DNA from: a bacterium HR29
Lineage (GTDB): Bacteria > Chloroflexota > Dehalococcoidia > Tepidiformales > Tepidiformaceae
Direction of reading: 5' to 3'
Length of the DNA stretch: 64,000 bases
Assembly: GCA_002898215.1 (NCBI GenBank)
Contig: BEIF01000002.1
Coordinates: 248,001 to 312,000, forward strand
A program made the translations under genes and the position numbers. Below the pieces are notes generated by a model. It saw only the letters and a list, made by a program, of their open reading frames with translations, did no database searches and was not told the DNA's origin. This document shows positions 52,302-61,579 of this stretch, one piece after another (position 1 is the stretch's first letter; every line of letters starts with the position of its first letter).

Positions 52302-52639
52302 CTCCCCGGGTCGCGCACTCGGCCCGTGAAGCAGTCGGCCCGTTGTCGCGAAGCGTCACCCGCTGCGCGATGGCGGGTTCCGGTGTCGGCGCAGCTGGAG
52401 TGCGCCGGACGCCGTCCGGTGAGCTTCCGCCCACTGCACCGAGGCCGGCTCCGAGGAGCTGTGCCGGGTGGTCGAGGAGCCAGCCGGTGTGCTGGAGGCC
52501 GTCGGCCTCGGTGGGGAGGAGGCGTACGTCGGAGCCGCGCTCCGCGGCGGTCGCCGCCCTGTACTCCCGTCCCTCGGCCCGCCCTTGCGGCGAGCCCGTA
52601 GCCACGCCCCGGTGACGCTCCTCCGACTCGGACGGAAAA
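52302..52639. other. Intergenic stretch with no recognised gene
   Basis: About 340 bases between the small membrane protein gene and the tRNA terminator. Open frames exist on both strands but have low-complexity, Arg/Pro/Gly-rich translations typical of GC-rich noncoding DNA. I see no feature inside it beyond the terminator that borders its right end. Confidence 0.5.
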
Positions 52640-52663
52640 GGGCTCGACGGCTACGTCGAGCCC
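52640..52663 (-). terminator. Rho-independent terminator of tRNA-Ser
   Basis: GGGCTCGACG (52640-52649) and CGTCGAGCCC (52654-52663) are perfect 10-bp arms around a 4-base loop. On the reverse strand the 3' arm is followed by TTTTCC (52639-52634). It begins 12 bases after the tRNA 3' end, so it is a standard terminator for that gene. Confidence 0.85.
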
Positions 52664-52674
52664 GGAGTCACGTC

Positions 52675-52763
<89 letters not shown>

Positions 52764-52805
52764 GGCATCGAGTGTAGCAGGCGCCGCCCGTCGCGGAACG
52801 CCCCC

Positions 52806-54452
52806 TCAGGCGGCTCGCCGGCCCTCCTTCTTCGCGACGGTCTGCTTCGCCGCGAAGCTTTCCATCTCGCGGATGGATTGCCTCAGCTGCTCCGCCATCT
52901 GCGCCAGCTCGCCGAGCTGCGCGGTCACCTCCTCCACCGAAGCCGACACCTCCTCCGTCGCGGCGACGCTCCCCTCGGCGGCGGCGCTCACCTCCCGGGC
53001 CGAGGCCACGGTGCGCTCCAGCGATGCCGCCATCCGTTCGGCGAGCTCCATCACTCGCTGGGCCACCTCGCGCACCTTCGCAGTCTGGGCTCGGCCGCGG
53101 TCGCTGGCGGCGGCCGATTCGCGTGCCAGCCCTTCGATGCGGTGCCCCTGGTCGGCCGCGCTGCTCACGCTGGCGACGATGCGCTCCAGGGCCTGGCCGA
53201 CGGCCTGCGCTCGAGCTTCGCCAGCCCCGACCTGCTCCACCGCCTGTTCGATGCTCCGCACCGCCCGTCCCGTGCCCTGCTGCACCGCGGCCACCAGCTC
53301 CGCCACCTGCTTCGTCGAAGCGGCCGTCCGCTCGGCCAACGCGCGGACGTTGTCGGCGACGACGGCGAAGCCGCGGCCCTGTTCACCGGCACGGGCAGCT
53401 TCGATGGCGGCATTCAGGGCGAGGAGGTTCGTCTGGGAGGCCACGTCTTCGATGATCTCGACGATCGCCCCAATTTCCTGCCCCCGCTGCCCGAGCTCGA
53501 CCACTTCGGCAGCGGCGGCCTGAACCGACTCCTTCGCCGCTCCGAAGGCTCGCAACGCCTCGCCCACCGACGCGGCTCCCTCGCGGGCCAGCATGGCCGA
53601 CTCCTGGAGGGCTCCGGCTACCGCACGGGACTCCTCCGCCACGGAGGCGACCGCCTCCGCGATGGCGTCGAAGTCGACGCCCGCCTGCTCCACTGCCGCG
53701 ATCTGCTCCTGGGCCCCGCCGGCCAGTTCACGCACGCCGTCCTGCACGCTCTCGAGTTCGCGGGTCAGCGACTCGATTTGCGAGAACTGCCGGTGCGCCC
53801 CCTCCGCGATGGACTGCACGGCCCCAGCGATCTCGTGCGCGGCCGTACGCAACGGCGAGATGGTGCGGTCGAGCTGCTCCGCCGCTAGGCGGACGGGCTC
53901 GGCGGCCACCTCCACGGTGTCGGCCAGGTAGGCGTTCACCGTTTGCCCGGCATCGAGCATGAAGAGCTTCACGAAGGCGTTCAGCGCCGGGAGTAGCTCC
54001 TCGCTCCGCTTCCAGCGGCGGGCGAGCCGCGGCGCCACGAGCGAGAAGTACACGGCGTAATCGCCGAGGTACCACTCGGGCCGGACGTCGAGACGGGCGT
54101 GGGCCGCTCCGATCGCCCAGCGCTCGCGTAGGTACTCCTCGTCGATCCGACCCTCGAGCAGGCTCAGGAAGTACGCCTTCTGCTTCGCGCTGATGCGCGC
54201 CCGGGTCGACTGCGCCCGTTCGAGCGCCTCGAGGAAGTGGCGGAAGCGGAAGGAGTGGTCGTAGAAGGCTTCGACGATGGCATCGGCTTCCTCCCGGAGG
54301 AAGAGCCCCGCGCGGCGGACCGCCGCGAGGTCGGCCGGGCCAAGCTGCAGCCACTCGGCCAAGGTGCGGTCGAGGCCCTTCAGCGCCTCGGACGGGTCGG
54401 GTAGCTCGGCGGCGGGAGCAGCGGCGGATGCGCTGCGGCGGAAGAGGTTCAT
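52806..54452 (-). CDS. Cytosolic globin-coupled methyl-accepting chemotaxis protein (HemAT-like)
   Basis: A 548-residue protein without membrane helices. Residues ~25-185 are a protoglobin sensor domain; the proximal haem His is His118 in [18 protein letters not shown]. Residues ~250-530 form the MCP signalling coiled coil, with the conserved hairpin tip [20 protein letters not shown] and [19 protein letters not shown]. It should sense O2 or another gas and signal to CheA. No che genes are in the window. The Ala-rich N-terminal ~20 residues are variable. It follows the MBL gene (115 bases) in the leftward run. Confidence 0.92.
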   Translation of the reverse strand: MNLFRRSASAAAPAAELPDPSEALKGLDRTLAEWLQLGPADLAAVRRAGLFLREEADAIVEAFYDHSFRFRHFLEALERAQSTRARISAKQKAYFLSLLEGRIDEEYLRERWAIGAAHARLDVRPEWYLGDYAVYFSLVAPRLARRWKRSEELLPALNAFVKLFMLDAGQTVNAYLADTVEVAAEPVRLAAEQLDRTISPLRTAAHEIAGAVQSIAEGAHRQFSQIESLTRELESVQDGVRELAGGAQEQIAAVEQAGVDFDAIAEAVASVAEESRAVAGALQESAMLAREGAASVGEALRAFGAAKESVQAAAAEVVELGQRGQEIGAIVEIIEDVASQTNLLALNAAIEAARAGEQGRGFAVVADNVRALAERTAASTKQVAELVAAVQQGTGRAVRSIEQAVEQVGAGEARAQAVGQALERIVASVSSAADQGHRIEGLARESAAASDRGRAQTAKVREVAQRVMELAERMAASLERTVASAREVSAAAEGSVAATEEVSASVEEVTAQLGELAQMAEQLRQSIREMESFAAKQTVAKKEGRRAA

Positions 54453-54567
54453 GCGACGAACACCTCGTCTCGGAGAGATTCCGGAGGCAATCGTCGAAGC
54501 TTCCAGGCGCCTGGCCCATCGGGGCCGTGCCGGATTCCCACCGGCCGGCTCCCTGCAGGGCGCGCGG

Positions 54568-55197
54568 CTATCCCCGGGGCTCGAGCACGACGACCGTCAG
54601 CTCCTCGGGAACCTGCCCCGGGGAGACGGAGAGGCGTGGCTGGGGTTCGGCTTTCGCGCCGGTTTCCCGGAGAAAGCGGTCCAAGGGCTCGAGGTCCAAC
54701 CGCTCCTTCTCCGTCTTGTAGTGCATCGGGACGGCGATGTGCGGGTCGAGGGACGTCATCACATCCGCGGCTGTTGAGGGCCCCAGCGATTCGCCCCCGC
54801 CGACGGGCAGGAGGAGCACGTCCACGTCGTCCATCTGCTCGACGAGGGAGCTATCCGGCGCCTTGGCCGGGAGGCCAAGGTGGGCAATCCGAACGCCCTC
54901 GAGCTCGATGACGAACACCACGTTTCGGACGCCATCGGGGCGTCGGTCGGCCAGTGCCGTGATGAGGGCGTCCCCGATCTCGTACTCCCCCGGCGCCTCG
55001 AGCACCATGGGCTCTCCCTGCACGGCTGCCAGGTAGCTGTACCGTGGGTCGTCGCGACGGGAAAGGGTGACGATGGCGGCCGATTGCTTCCCCAGGCGGT
55101 ACCCGCTCTCGGGTGGACAGGGGTCGGTGAGGATGGTCACCGTCCGCCCGCGGATGCGGAAGCACGTCCGCCCGAACCAGACGATCTCGACGGGCAT
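54568..55197 (-). CDS. Metallo-beta-lactamase-fold protein lacking the metal motif (UlaG-like pseudoenzyme)
   Basis: A 209-residue protein resembling UlaG-like hydrolases: [66 protein letters not shown] and [15 protein letters not shown]. The HxHxDH motif expected around residues 46-52 reads SRRDDPR, the early GH becomes GR, and the HLGDxGH block reads HLGLPAK. Only His106 and His159 remain of the metal ligands. It is therefore unlikely to be an active zinc hydrolase; a binding or structural role is inferred. It lies 26 bases after the ketosynthase-like gene. Confidence 0.75.
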   Translation of the reverse strand: MPVEIVWFGRTCFRIRGRTVTILTDPCPPESGYRLGKQSAAIVTLSRRDDPRYSYLAAVQGEPMVLEAPGEYEIGDALITALADRRPDGVRNVVFVIELEGVRIAHLGLPAKAPDSSLVEQMDDVDVLLLPVGGGESLGPSTAADVMTSLDPHIAVPMHYKTEKERLDLEPLDRFLRETGAKAEPQPRLSVSPGQVPEELTVVVLEPRG

Positions 55198-55223
55198 GGG
55201 GCCGATCCTACGGACGCGTTGGG

Positions 55224-56384
55224 CTACGGGCGATCGGCGCTCGCCCGCTCAACGATGAGGGCGGCGTTCGTGCCCCCCAGCGCGAACGCGGTGACCACGA
55301 CCGCCTCCGTCCTCTCGGGGCGAACTGCCCGCGCGTAGGAGAGCTCGAGGTCGGGTTCCGGCTCTTCGAAGCCGGCGATGGGGGGCACTGCCTGGCGCCG
55401 GATGCATTCGAGCGCGACGACGGCGGCGAGCGCCGCCGAAGCGGCGAGCGCGTTGCCGATGGCTCCCTTCGGCGCCGTGACGGTGGCGTAGTGGGCGTGG
55501 CGGCCGAAGACGCGGCGGATCGCGTACCCTTCGGTGAAGTCGCGGGCGATGCGGCCGTCGGCGCCGGCGACGACGAGGTCGACCTGTCCTTGAAGCATCC
55601 CCGCCGCGGCCAGCGCGCCCTGGACGGCCCGCCCCGTCTCGGCCGGTTCGGAGAAGGCGAGCGGCTCCGCGCCGGGGTCGAAGGTGACGCAGGCGCCGGT
55701 GAGCGCGGCGACCGCTGGCACGCCGCGTTGCGCGGCGTGTTCGGCCGCTTCGATGACCAGGAAGGCGGCGCCTTCGCCCGGCACGAAGCCGCGGTGGCGC
55801 CGGTCGAACGGGCGAGCGGGCTCGTCCGACGCCCCCAGCTCGGCGAGGTGTGCGAGGAGCTGGGCCTGGAGGGCCTGCGCGCCTCCCGCGAAGGCCACGT
55901 CGACCACGCCCTCGGCGACCAGCCTGGCGGCGCGAGCAACGGCCAGCGCCGAGCCGGCCTCGCCGGCGGCGACGCTCTCCACCGGCCCGCGGATGCCGAG
56001 AGCCCTCGCCACCGTGTGTCCGTAGGGGACGTAGATGGCGGGTTGGCCTGGCGCTCGCAGGGGGAGGGCGTCGATGAGGGCGAATCGGCGGGCATCGCCC
56101 GAGCCAGGGCCCAGCCCGGCCATGGCCGCCGCTTGCAGGGCCGCGTCGAGGGCCATCGCCGAGCCCCGGTCGAGGGCGTGCCGCACGCTGCGAGGGATGT
56201 CGGGGTGTGGGCGGTATCCGTCCGGAAGCGGCGCGGCGAACCGCTCCGGGCCGCCATCATCCGGCACCCAAGGCCGCCCCGCTGGACGGCCCTCGGCGAG
56301 GGCAGCCCACAGCGGCTCGAGGCCACTGCCCCAGTGGCCGACCGCTCCGTACCCCGTCACGACCGGACGTCGTGGGTCGGTCAC
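55224..56384 (-). CDS. Ketosynthase-fold protein without catalytic triad (chain-length-factor-like)
   Basis: A 386-residue thiolase-fold protein starting at GTG 56384 (TDPRRPVVTGYGAVGHWGSG). It keeps the FabF-like frame: PARPFDRRHRGFVPGEGAAF, the lysine TAPKGAIGN (Lys306) and FALGGTNAALIVE. The catalytic Cys position holds Glu142 (SVAAGEAGSALAVAR). The first His block reads VVAGADGRI and the second His is Asn311. All three catalytic residues are gone, as in KS-beta/chain-length factors. It probably pairs with another ketosynthase or binds a ligand. No KS-alpha or ACP gene is adjacent. Confidence 0.82.
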   Translation of the reverse strand: MTDPRRPVVTGYGAVGHWGSGLEPLWAALAEGRPAGRPWVPDDGGPERFAAPLPDGYRPHPDIPRSVRHALDRGSAMALDAALQAAAMAGLGPGSGDARRFALIDALPLRAPGQPAIYVPYGHTVARALGIRGPVESVAAGEAGSALAVARAARLVAEGVVDVAFAGGAQALQAQLLAHLAELGASDEPARPFDRRHRGFVPGEGAAFLVIEAAEHAAQRGVPAVAALTGACVTFDPGAEPLAFSEPAETGRAVQGALAAAGMLQGQVDLVVAGADGRIARDFTEGYAIRRVFGRHAHYATVTAPKGAIGNALAASAALAAVVALECIRRQAVPPIAGFEEPEPDLELSYARAVRPERTEAVVVTAFALGGTNAALIVERASADRP

Positions 56385-56393
56385 AGCGGGACG

Positions 56394-56507
56394 CTACTCC
56401 AGCTCCTCGTCCAGGAACTCGTCGTCGTCCTTGTTCCGCCGGAGGAAGGCGACCACCCCGCCCACCACCGCGGCGATACCCAGCAATCCCAGCAATCGCT
56501 TGAACAT
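56394..56507 (-). CDS. 37-residue single-pass membrane micro-protein
   Basis: A very short gene: MFKRLLGLLGIAAVVGGVVA begins a membrane helix (about residues 5-22) that continues to a basic/acidic tail RRNKDDDEFLDEELE. AAGGAG lies 7-8 bases before the ATG. Positive residues flank one side and acids the other, so the C-terminus is probably cytoplasmic or interacts with a partner. It starts the run upstream of the ketosynthase-like gene with 9 bases between. A decayed copy lies 266 bases upstream. Function unknown. Confidence 0.72.
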   Translation of the reverse strand: MFKRLLGLLGIAAVVGGVVAFLRRNKDDDEFLDEELE

Positions 56508-56586
56508 GGCCAATCTCCTTCCGCCGCCCGGTCGTTACCGGAGGCGTCGTGGTCGAAGGTCACCATACACCAGCGCCGCCGAAGGG
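56508..56586 (-). repeat. Leader copy 1 of an imperfect tandem duplication
   Basis: On the reverse strand this ~80-base leader of the 37-residue gene closely matches 56774-56849, about four bases in five by eye. It contains CCGGT-CGTT-ACCGG, an inverted repeat whose arms differ from copy 2 but remain complementary. The shared block continues into the first codons of the downstream gene. Confidence 0.65.
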
Positions 56587-56686
56587 CCTATGCCTGCCTC
56601 GCCTCGGGTGCGCCACGGCTCGCGTGTTCATCGCTCCGCTGCCGCCGGAAGCCACCACAGCTCGGGCGAACCGCTCGCGGCGCAGG

Positions 56687-56773
56687 TTAGGCCGGGCATC
56701 CTCTTTCGCCGGGAGACCCATCGAGCCGATCGGCGTGGCGATTGCCTGGCCGCCCTGGGAGCCGCTTCGGCAT
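56687..56773 (-). pseudogene. Decayed duplicate of the 37-residue membrane micro-protein gene
   Basis: From an ATG at 56773 the frame reads MPKRLPGRPGN and stops at 56687. It aligns with MFKRLLGLLGI of the intact copy at DNA level; a one-base insertion then shifts the frame (ATCGCC in both copies). The ribosome binding site AAGGAG of the intact copy has become GGGTGG. The hydrophobic helix is destroyed. Everything from 56508 to 56862 is otherwise free of recognisable genes. Confidence 0.45.
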
Positions 56774-56849
56774 AGCCAACCACCCGCCGCTCCGTCGTTA
56801 ACGGAGGCGGGGTGGTCGGAGGTCATCACCCACCGGCACCGCCGTGGGC
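56774..56849 (-). repeat. Leader copy 2 of the tandem duplication
   Basis: Matches 56508-56586 on the same strand. The internal hairpin here is CTCCGT-CGTTA-ACGGAG, so both arms have changed together compared with copy 1. This pattern hints at selection for structure, or at least shared ancestry with paired changes. A 3-base gap removes part of the ribosome binding site region. Confidence 0.6.
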
Positions 56850-56862
56850 CGACGCGGGCTCC

Positions 56863-57699
56863 TCAGAACGTCCGGCGCCGCTTCAGGGCTCGTCCCTCCT
56901 CCGCTGCCCGCAGGAACTCCAGCAGGACGTCGGCGAAGCGCTCGGGACGGAGAATTGGCACGCCGTGTCCCGTCTCCCGGAAGAGCGCCACGGTAGCGTG
57001 GGGCAGCTCGTCCGCCATGACCTCGGCGGCACAGGCGACGGGGTCGTCGAGCCCGGCGGCGATGAGGACGGGCATCGTCAGGCGCGCCCTCAGGAGCGGC
57101 ACGAGGTCCTTCCGCTCCCGCCGTGCTTTCGCCGCACCGAGGAACCCCTCCGTGCGCATACGCCCGTAGAGCGCGCGGACCGCATCGGCGAGGAACGGGT
57201 CGGCGAACTCCTTGGCGAGCCGCCGCCCCAGCTCCAGCGTCCCGAACCGGGCAGCGACCGTTTCCAGCTCGTGAATGCGCCGTTCGCGTGCTCGGAACTC
57301 CTCGGTGTACCGCTCGTGGTCGGGCGCGGGCGAGGTGTCGCTCAGCGCCAGCGCTGCCACCGGTTCGGGAGTCTCGACCGCGAGCTGGAGCGCTGCCATG
57401 CCGCCGAAGCTGCAGCTGACGAGGGCGTACCGCTCTGCTCCGACGGTCCGAGCCAGCGCCCGCACGTCCTCGGCGTACGTCTCCATCGAGTACGCGTCGA
57501 GGTCGCCCGGAGCGTCGCTGCGACCGTGCCCGCGAAGGTCGGGGGCCAGTAGCCAGTATTCGTGCGCGAGCCGCGAGGCCACCGGATGCCACCAGCGGGC
57601 GTCCCCCGTGAAGGGGTGGAGGAGGATGACCGGCGGGAGCGACGGGTCGCCCCACGTCTCGTAGGCCAGTGTGACGCCGTCCCGCTCGTAGAAAGGCAT
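56863..57699 (-). CDS. Alpha/beta hydrolase (3-oxoadipate enol-lactonase-like)
   Basis: A 278-residue protein from ATG 57699: MPFYERDGVTLAYETWGDPS. It has VILLHPFTGDARWWHPVASR (oxyanion HPF), LLAPDLRGHGRSDAP, the nucleophile elbow YALVSCSFGGMAALQLA (the usual Gly before the Ser motif is Ser), acid region VLIAAGLDDPVACAAEV and the catalytic His in RETGHGVPILRPERF. Substrate unknown; esterase, lactonase or epoxide hydrolase types share this layout. It lies downstream of the cox-like genes, 50 bases away in the same direction. Confidence 0.85.
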   Translation of the reverse strand: MPFYERDGVTLAYETWGDPSLPPVILLHPFTGDARWWHPVASRLAHEYWLLAPDLRGHGRSDAPGDLDAYSMETYAEDVRALARTVGAERYALVSCSFGGMAALQLAVETPEPVAALALSDTSPAPDHERYTEEFRARERRIHELETVAARFGTLELGRRLAKEFADPFLADAVRALYGRMRTEGFLGAAKARRERKDLVPLLRARLTMPVLIAAGLDDPVACAAEVMADELPHATVALFRETGHGVPILRPERFADVLLEFLRAAEEGRALKRRRTF

Positions 57700-57749
57700 G
57701 GCCCCAGTGTAGGGAAACTGGGGCCATGGGAAGGACGTGGCTCGCTCGT

Positions 57750-58604
57750 TCAGGCGCGAGCGACGGCGCGCTCCAGTGCTCGGCGGGTGAAGACCTTCAC
57801 CATCGCCCGACGGTACTCCTCCGAGGCGTGGATGTCGCTGTTTACGTCCTCGAGGGTATCCCCTGCCACGGAGGCTGCCTCGTCGATGACTGCTTGCGTG
57901 GGCTGGCGTCCCACCAGCCGCTCCTCCACGTTGGGGAGCCGTTGGGCGTGCGTCGACGCCCCGGTAACGGCGACCCGTGCCGAGCGGATGGTACCGTTCT
58001 CGATGGCCAAGGCGGCGCAGACGCCCACGATCGCGTAGTGGGAGGCGCGCTGGTGCAGCTTCGCGTACGCCGCGTGCCACACCGGCCGGAACTTCACCGC
58101 CGCGAGCACTTCGTCCGGCTGCATGTCGACCGTGAAGAGGTCCTGGAAGAACGACTCGGCGGGCACCGTCCGCCAGCCGTTGGGCCCCTTGAGGTGGATC
58201 TCCGCGTCGATGGCCACCATCACCGCCGGCAGGTCGGCAGCCGGGTCGGCGTGGGCCAGGCTGCCGCCGATGGTCCCGCGATGGCGGACCTGGGGGTCGC
58301 CGATTTCCGCCGCTGCTTCGCTGACCACCGGGGCGAGGCGCCGAAGCAGCTCCGAGGTGGCCAGCTCGTGGTGGGTCGTCGTGGCCCCGATTTCGATGAG
58401 GCCGTCCCGCTCGCGGATGCCCCGGAGGTCGGGGATGCGACCGATGTCGATGAGCAGCGCGGGCTCGCTGAGGCGGAGCTTCATGAGCGGGATGAGGCTA
58501 TGGCCTCCAGCCAGCAGCTTCGCCTCTCCGCCCGATTCCTGGAGGAGACGGATCGCCTCGTCGATGCTCGCTGCCCGCCGGTAGGCGAACTTCGTCGGAA
58601 TCAT
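57750..58604 (-). CDS. FAD-binding subunit of CO dehydrogenase-type molybdenum hydroxylase (CoxM-like)
   Basis: A 284-residue FAD subunit: FAYRRAASIDEAIRLLQESG, the FAD motif LLAGGHSLIPLMKLRLSEP, IEIGATTTHHELATSELL, HRGTIGGSLAHADPAADLP (second FAD motif) and the CoxM C-terminal domain. It passes electrons from the molybdenum site toward the respiratory chain. The ATG overlaps the coxL-like stop (ATGA). Together with the next two genes it forms the M-L-S trio. Confidence 0.9.
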   Translation of the reverse strand: MIPTKFAYRRAASIDEAIRLLQESGGEAKLLAGGHSLIPLMKLRLSEPALLIDIGRIPDLRGIRERDGLIEIGATTTHHELATSELLRRLAPVVSEAAAEIGDPQVRHRGTIGGSLAHADPAADLPAVMVAIDAEIHLKGPNGWRTVPAESFFQDLFTVDMQPDEVLAAVKFRPVWHAAYAKLHQRASHYAIVGVCAALAIENGTIRSARVAVTGASTHAQRLPNVEERLVGRQPTQAVIDEAASVAGDTLEDVNSDIHASEEYRRAMVKVFTRRALERAVARA

Positions 58605-61036
58605 GCCTGGCCCCTCCCGTGGATGATTCGCCACAGCTTTTCGGGCCGCAGCGGCATATCGATGTGCTTCACCCCAAATTCCGACAGCGCATCGACTGCC
58701 GCGTTGACGACCGCCGGCGTCGACCCGAGCGTGCCAGCCTCGCCCACGCCCTTCGCGCCGAGCGGGTTCACCGGCGTGGGGGTCACGGTTCGGTCGAGCT
58801 CGAACCAGGGGAAGTCGGTCGCCCGGGGGAGGGCGTAGTCCATGAAGCTGCCGGTGAGGAGCTGCCCATCGGGGCCGTACACCACCTCCTCGAACATCGC
58901 CTGCCCGATGCCCTGGGCGAGCCCACCGTGCACCTGACCTTCGACGATGAGCGGGTTGATGACGTTGCCGCAGTCGTCCACGGCGAAGAACTTGAGCAGT
59001 CGGGGCTCCCCCGTCTCGCGGTCGATTTCGAGCATGCAGATGTGGGCCCCGAACGGGTAGGTGTTGTTGGGCGGCTCGAAGAACGCCTCCTCCGAGAGGC
59101 CGGGCTCCAGTCCGGGAGGCAGCGGCACGGGCACGTAGGCGTACCGGGCCACCTCGGCGAAGCTCTTCCCGGTGGACGGGGAGCCCTTGACGTAAATCAT
59201 GCCGTTCTCGAAGACGAGGTCCTCCTCGTTGGCGTCCATGAGCGCCGCGGCGAACTTCGCCATCTTCTTCCGGACCTTCTCGCCGGCCATCATCAGCGCC
59301 GTCCCGCCGACGGCCTGGGAGCGGCTGCCGAAGGTGCCGATGCCCTGGCGCACCACGCCGGTGTCGCCGTGCTCGATGGTGATGTGCTCGATGGGCACCC
59401 CGAAGAGGTCGGCCAGCATCTGGGCGAAGGTGGTCTCGTTTCCCTGGCCGTGGGGCGAGGCTCCGGTCGTCGCCCGGATGCGCCCGTCCCGCTCCACGGT
59501 GACGCTGGCGTGCTCCCAGCCACCGGTAGGCAGGGATGACGAAGGCCCGAGTCCGCACACCTCGACGTAGAAGGCGAGCCCGACGCCGACGAGCCGTCCC
59601 TCCGCGCGCAAGCGGTCGCGCTCGGCGATGAGCTCATCCCACTTCGCGAGCTGCAGCACCCGGTCGAGGGCCTTCTCGTAATCGCCCGAGTCGTAGACGG
59701 CGCCCGTCTGGGTGGTGTAGGGGAACTTCTCTTTCGGGATGAAGTTCCGGCGCCGCACCTCCGCCGGGTCGAGCCCGAGCTCTCGAGCGAGCATGTCCAT
59801 GCCCCGCTCCAGGAAGTACGTCGCCTCCGGGCGGCCGGCGCCCCGATAGGCGTCCGTGGGGGTCTTGTTCGTGAAGACCTCCGTGAGCTCGCAGCGGATG
59901 GCGGGGATGTCGTACGTTCCGCTCGCCATCAGCATCGTGAGGGTGGGGATGGCTGCCGTGAGCAGCATGTTGTAGGCGCCGATGTCGGCGATGAGCTTCA
60001 TCTTGACGCCGAGGATCCGGCCGTCGCGACGGGCGGCGATGTCGAGGTAGCAGATGAGGTCCCGACCGTGGATCGTCGCCATGAACGCTTCGGAGCGGTC
60101 CTCGATCCACTTCACCGGGCGCTCGAGGATGCGTGAGAGCGCGGCGGCGACGTACTCCTCGCCGTAGATGTTGATCTTGCAGCCGAACCCGCCGCCCACC
60201 TCCGGGGCGATGGCACGAACCTGGTGCTCGCCCAACCCGAGCACCGCGGCCACCATCGACTTGAGGATGTGCGGGTTCTGCGTGGCGCTCCAGATGGTGA
60301 GGAATTCCTTCCCGGCGTCCCAGTGCGCCACCACGCCGCGGGGCTCCATGGCGTTCGGCGCCACCCGGTGGTTCACCATCCGCTGGGAGATGACCACCTC
60401 CGCCTCGGCAAAGGCGCGGTCGATGGCGGAGTTGTCGACCTGGCCCGTGGCCGGGTCGACCCCGGTGCCCATCGGCACGTAGGGGAGGGCGAGGTTGTTC
60501 GGGAAGCCCTCGTGGATGACGGTGGGCTGGCCCTGCATGGCCAGCTCCGGGTCGACCACGGCCGGAAGTTCTTCGTACTCGACCACGATCGCGTCCACCG
60601 CGTCGCGGGCGACGTACCGGTCCTCCGCCGCGACCACGGCCACGGGCTCACCTACGTACCGCACCACTTCGGGCGCGATCGCGTAGTGGTCGGGAGATGG
60701 GAAGGGAGTGCCGATGGGCATGGGCGGTAGCCCCGCCCCGATCTTCGCCGCGTAGGTCCCCCTTGCACCGACCGGTCGCGTCGCCCCGGGCAGAGCCATG
60801 AGGTCCTTCCCGGTGAACACTGCGACGACGCCGGGCATGGCTTCGGCCGCGCTGGTGTCGATCCGCTTGATGCGGCCGTGGGCCACGTCGCTGCGCTTGA
60901 ACGCCAAGTGCAGCATCCCCGGCAGCTTGATGTCGTCGACGTAGGTCGCCCGGCCGCGGATGAGCCGCGGGTCTTCGCGCCGCTTCACCCGCGCGCCGAT
61001 GAGCTTCGGGAGCACCGGACGTTCCATCGTCGTCAT
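58601..61036 (-). CDS. Molybdopterin-binding large subunit, form II CoxL type
   Basis: An 811-residue protein: [60 protein letters not shown] and the C-terminal catalytic [20 protein letters not shown]. The active-site loop is AYRGAGR (396-402), the form II signature; true CO-oxidising form I enzymes have AYxCSFR. The substrate could be another small aldehyde, purine or aromatic; CO cannot be assumed. ATG 61036 overlaps the coxS-like stop (ATGA). Confidence 0.92.
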   Translation of the reverse strand: MTTMERPVLPKLIGARVKRREDPRLIRGRATYVDDIKLPGMLHLAFKRSDVAHGRIKRIDTSAAEAMPGVVAVFTGKDLMALPGATRPVGARGTYAAKIGAGLPPMPIGTPFPSPDHYAIAPEVVRYVGEPVAVVAAEDRYVARDAVDAIVVEYEELPAVVDPELAMQGQPTVIHEGFPNNLALPYVPMGTGVDPATGQVDNSAIDRAFAEAEVVISQRMVNHRVAPNAMEPRGVVAHWDAGKEFLTIWSATQNPHILKSMVAAVLGLGEHQVRAIAPEVGGGFGCKINIYGEEYVAAALSRILERPVKWIEDRSEAFMATIHGRDLICYLDIAARRDGRILGVKMKLIADIGAYNMLLTAAIPTLTMLMASGTYDIPAIRCELTEVFTNKTPTDAYRGAGRPEATYFLERGMDMLARELGLDPAEVRRRNFIPKEKFPYTTQTGAVYDSGDYEKALDRVLQLAKWDELIAERDRLRAEGRLVGVGLAFYVEVCGLGPSSSLPTGGWEHASVTVERDGRIRATTGASPHGQGNETTFAQMLADLFGVPIEHITIEHGDTGVVRQGIGTFGSRSQAVGGTALMMAGEKVRKKMAKFAAALMDANEEDLVFENGMIYVKGSPSTGKSFAEVARYAYVPVPLPPGLEPGLSEEAFFEPPNNTYPFGAHICMLEIDRETGEPRLLKFFAVDDCGNVINPLIVEGQVHGGLAQGIGQAMFEEVVYGPDGQLLTGSFMDYALPRATDFPWFELDRTVTPTPVNPLGAKGVGEAGTLGSTPAVVNAAVDALSEFGVKHIDMPLRPEKLWRIIHGRGQA

Positions 61037-61518
61037 GAGCTCACCCCCCGCATCCGCGCGGCGGCGTACTGCGCCGCTTTCACGATGTGTTGGTACCCGG
61101 TGCAACGGCAGAAGTTGCCGGAAATCCCGGCACGGATCTCGGCTTCGGTCGGGTTCGGGTTCTCGTTCAGGAGGTCGACGACGGAGACGATCATCCCCGG
61201 CGTGCAGTAGCCGCACTGGAGGCCATGCTCCTCCCAGAACCCCTCCTGCACGGGATGGAGCTGGCCGTCCCTCTCCAGCCCCTCGATGGTGACGACCTCC
61301 GAGCCGTCGGCCTGCACGGCGAACACGGTGCACGACTTGGCGCTCCGGCCGTCGAGCAGCACCGTGCAGGCGCCGCATTGGCTGGTGTCACACCCCACGT
61401 GCGTGCCCGTGAGGAGCAGCTTCTCGCGCAGGAGGTGTACGAGCAGCAGCCGAGGCTCCACCTCGAGCTCGTACCGTCGTCCGTTGACGGTGATGGAAAT
61501 CGGAACGAGGTCCGACAT
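61033..61518 (-). CDS. [2Fe-2S] small subunit of CO dehydrogenase-type molybdenum hydroxylase (CoxS-like)
   Basis: A 161-residue protein with a plant-type ferredoxin cluster ([20 protein letters not shown] and the first Cys in THVGC) and a second cluster in the helical domain ([29 protein letters not shown]). It relays electrons from the molybdenum to FAD. GAGGAGA precedes the ATG. First of the trio S-L-M in transcription order. Confidence 0.94.
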   Translation of the reverse strand: MSDLVPISITVNGRRYELEVEPRLLLVHLLREKLLLTGTHVGCDTSQCGACTVLLDGRSAKSCTVFAVQADGSEVVTIEGLERDGQLHPVQEGFWEEHGLQCGYCTPGMIVSVVDLLNENPNPTEAEIRAGISGNFCRCTGYQHIVKAAQYAAARMRGVSS

Positions 61519-61579
61519 TTCGTCTCCTCTCCTCCTCGATGCCTCCGTCGGTGTGTGCCGACAGCGTTCGCCCCGCGTT

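Noticed and set aside
56381-56566. A 61-codon reverse frame over the 37-residue gene
   Set aside because: It is in another frame than the micro-protein, lacks a good ribosome binding site, and has a Trp/Ser-rich, unlikely composition.
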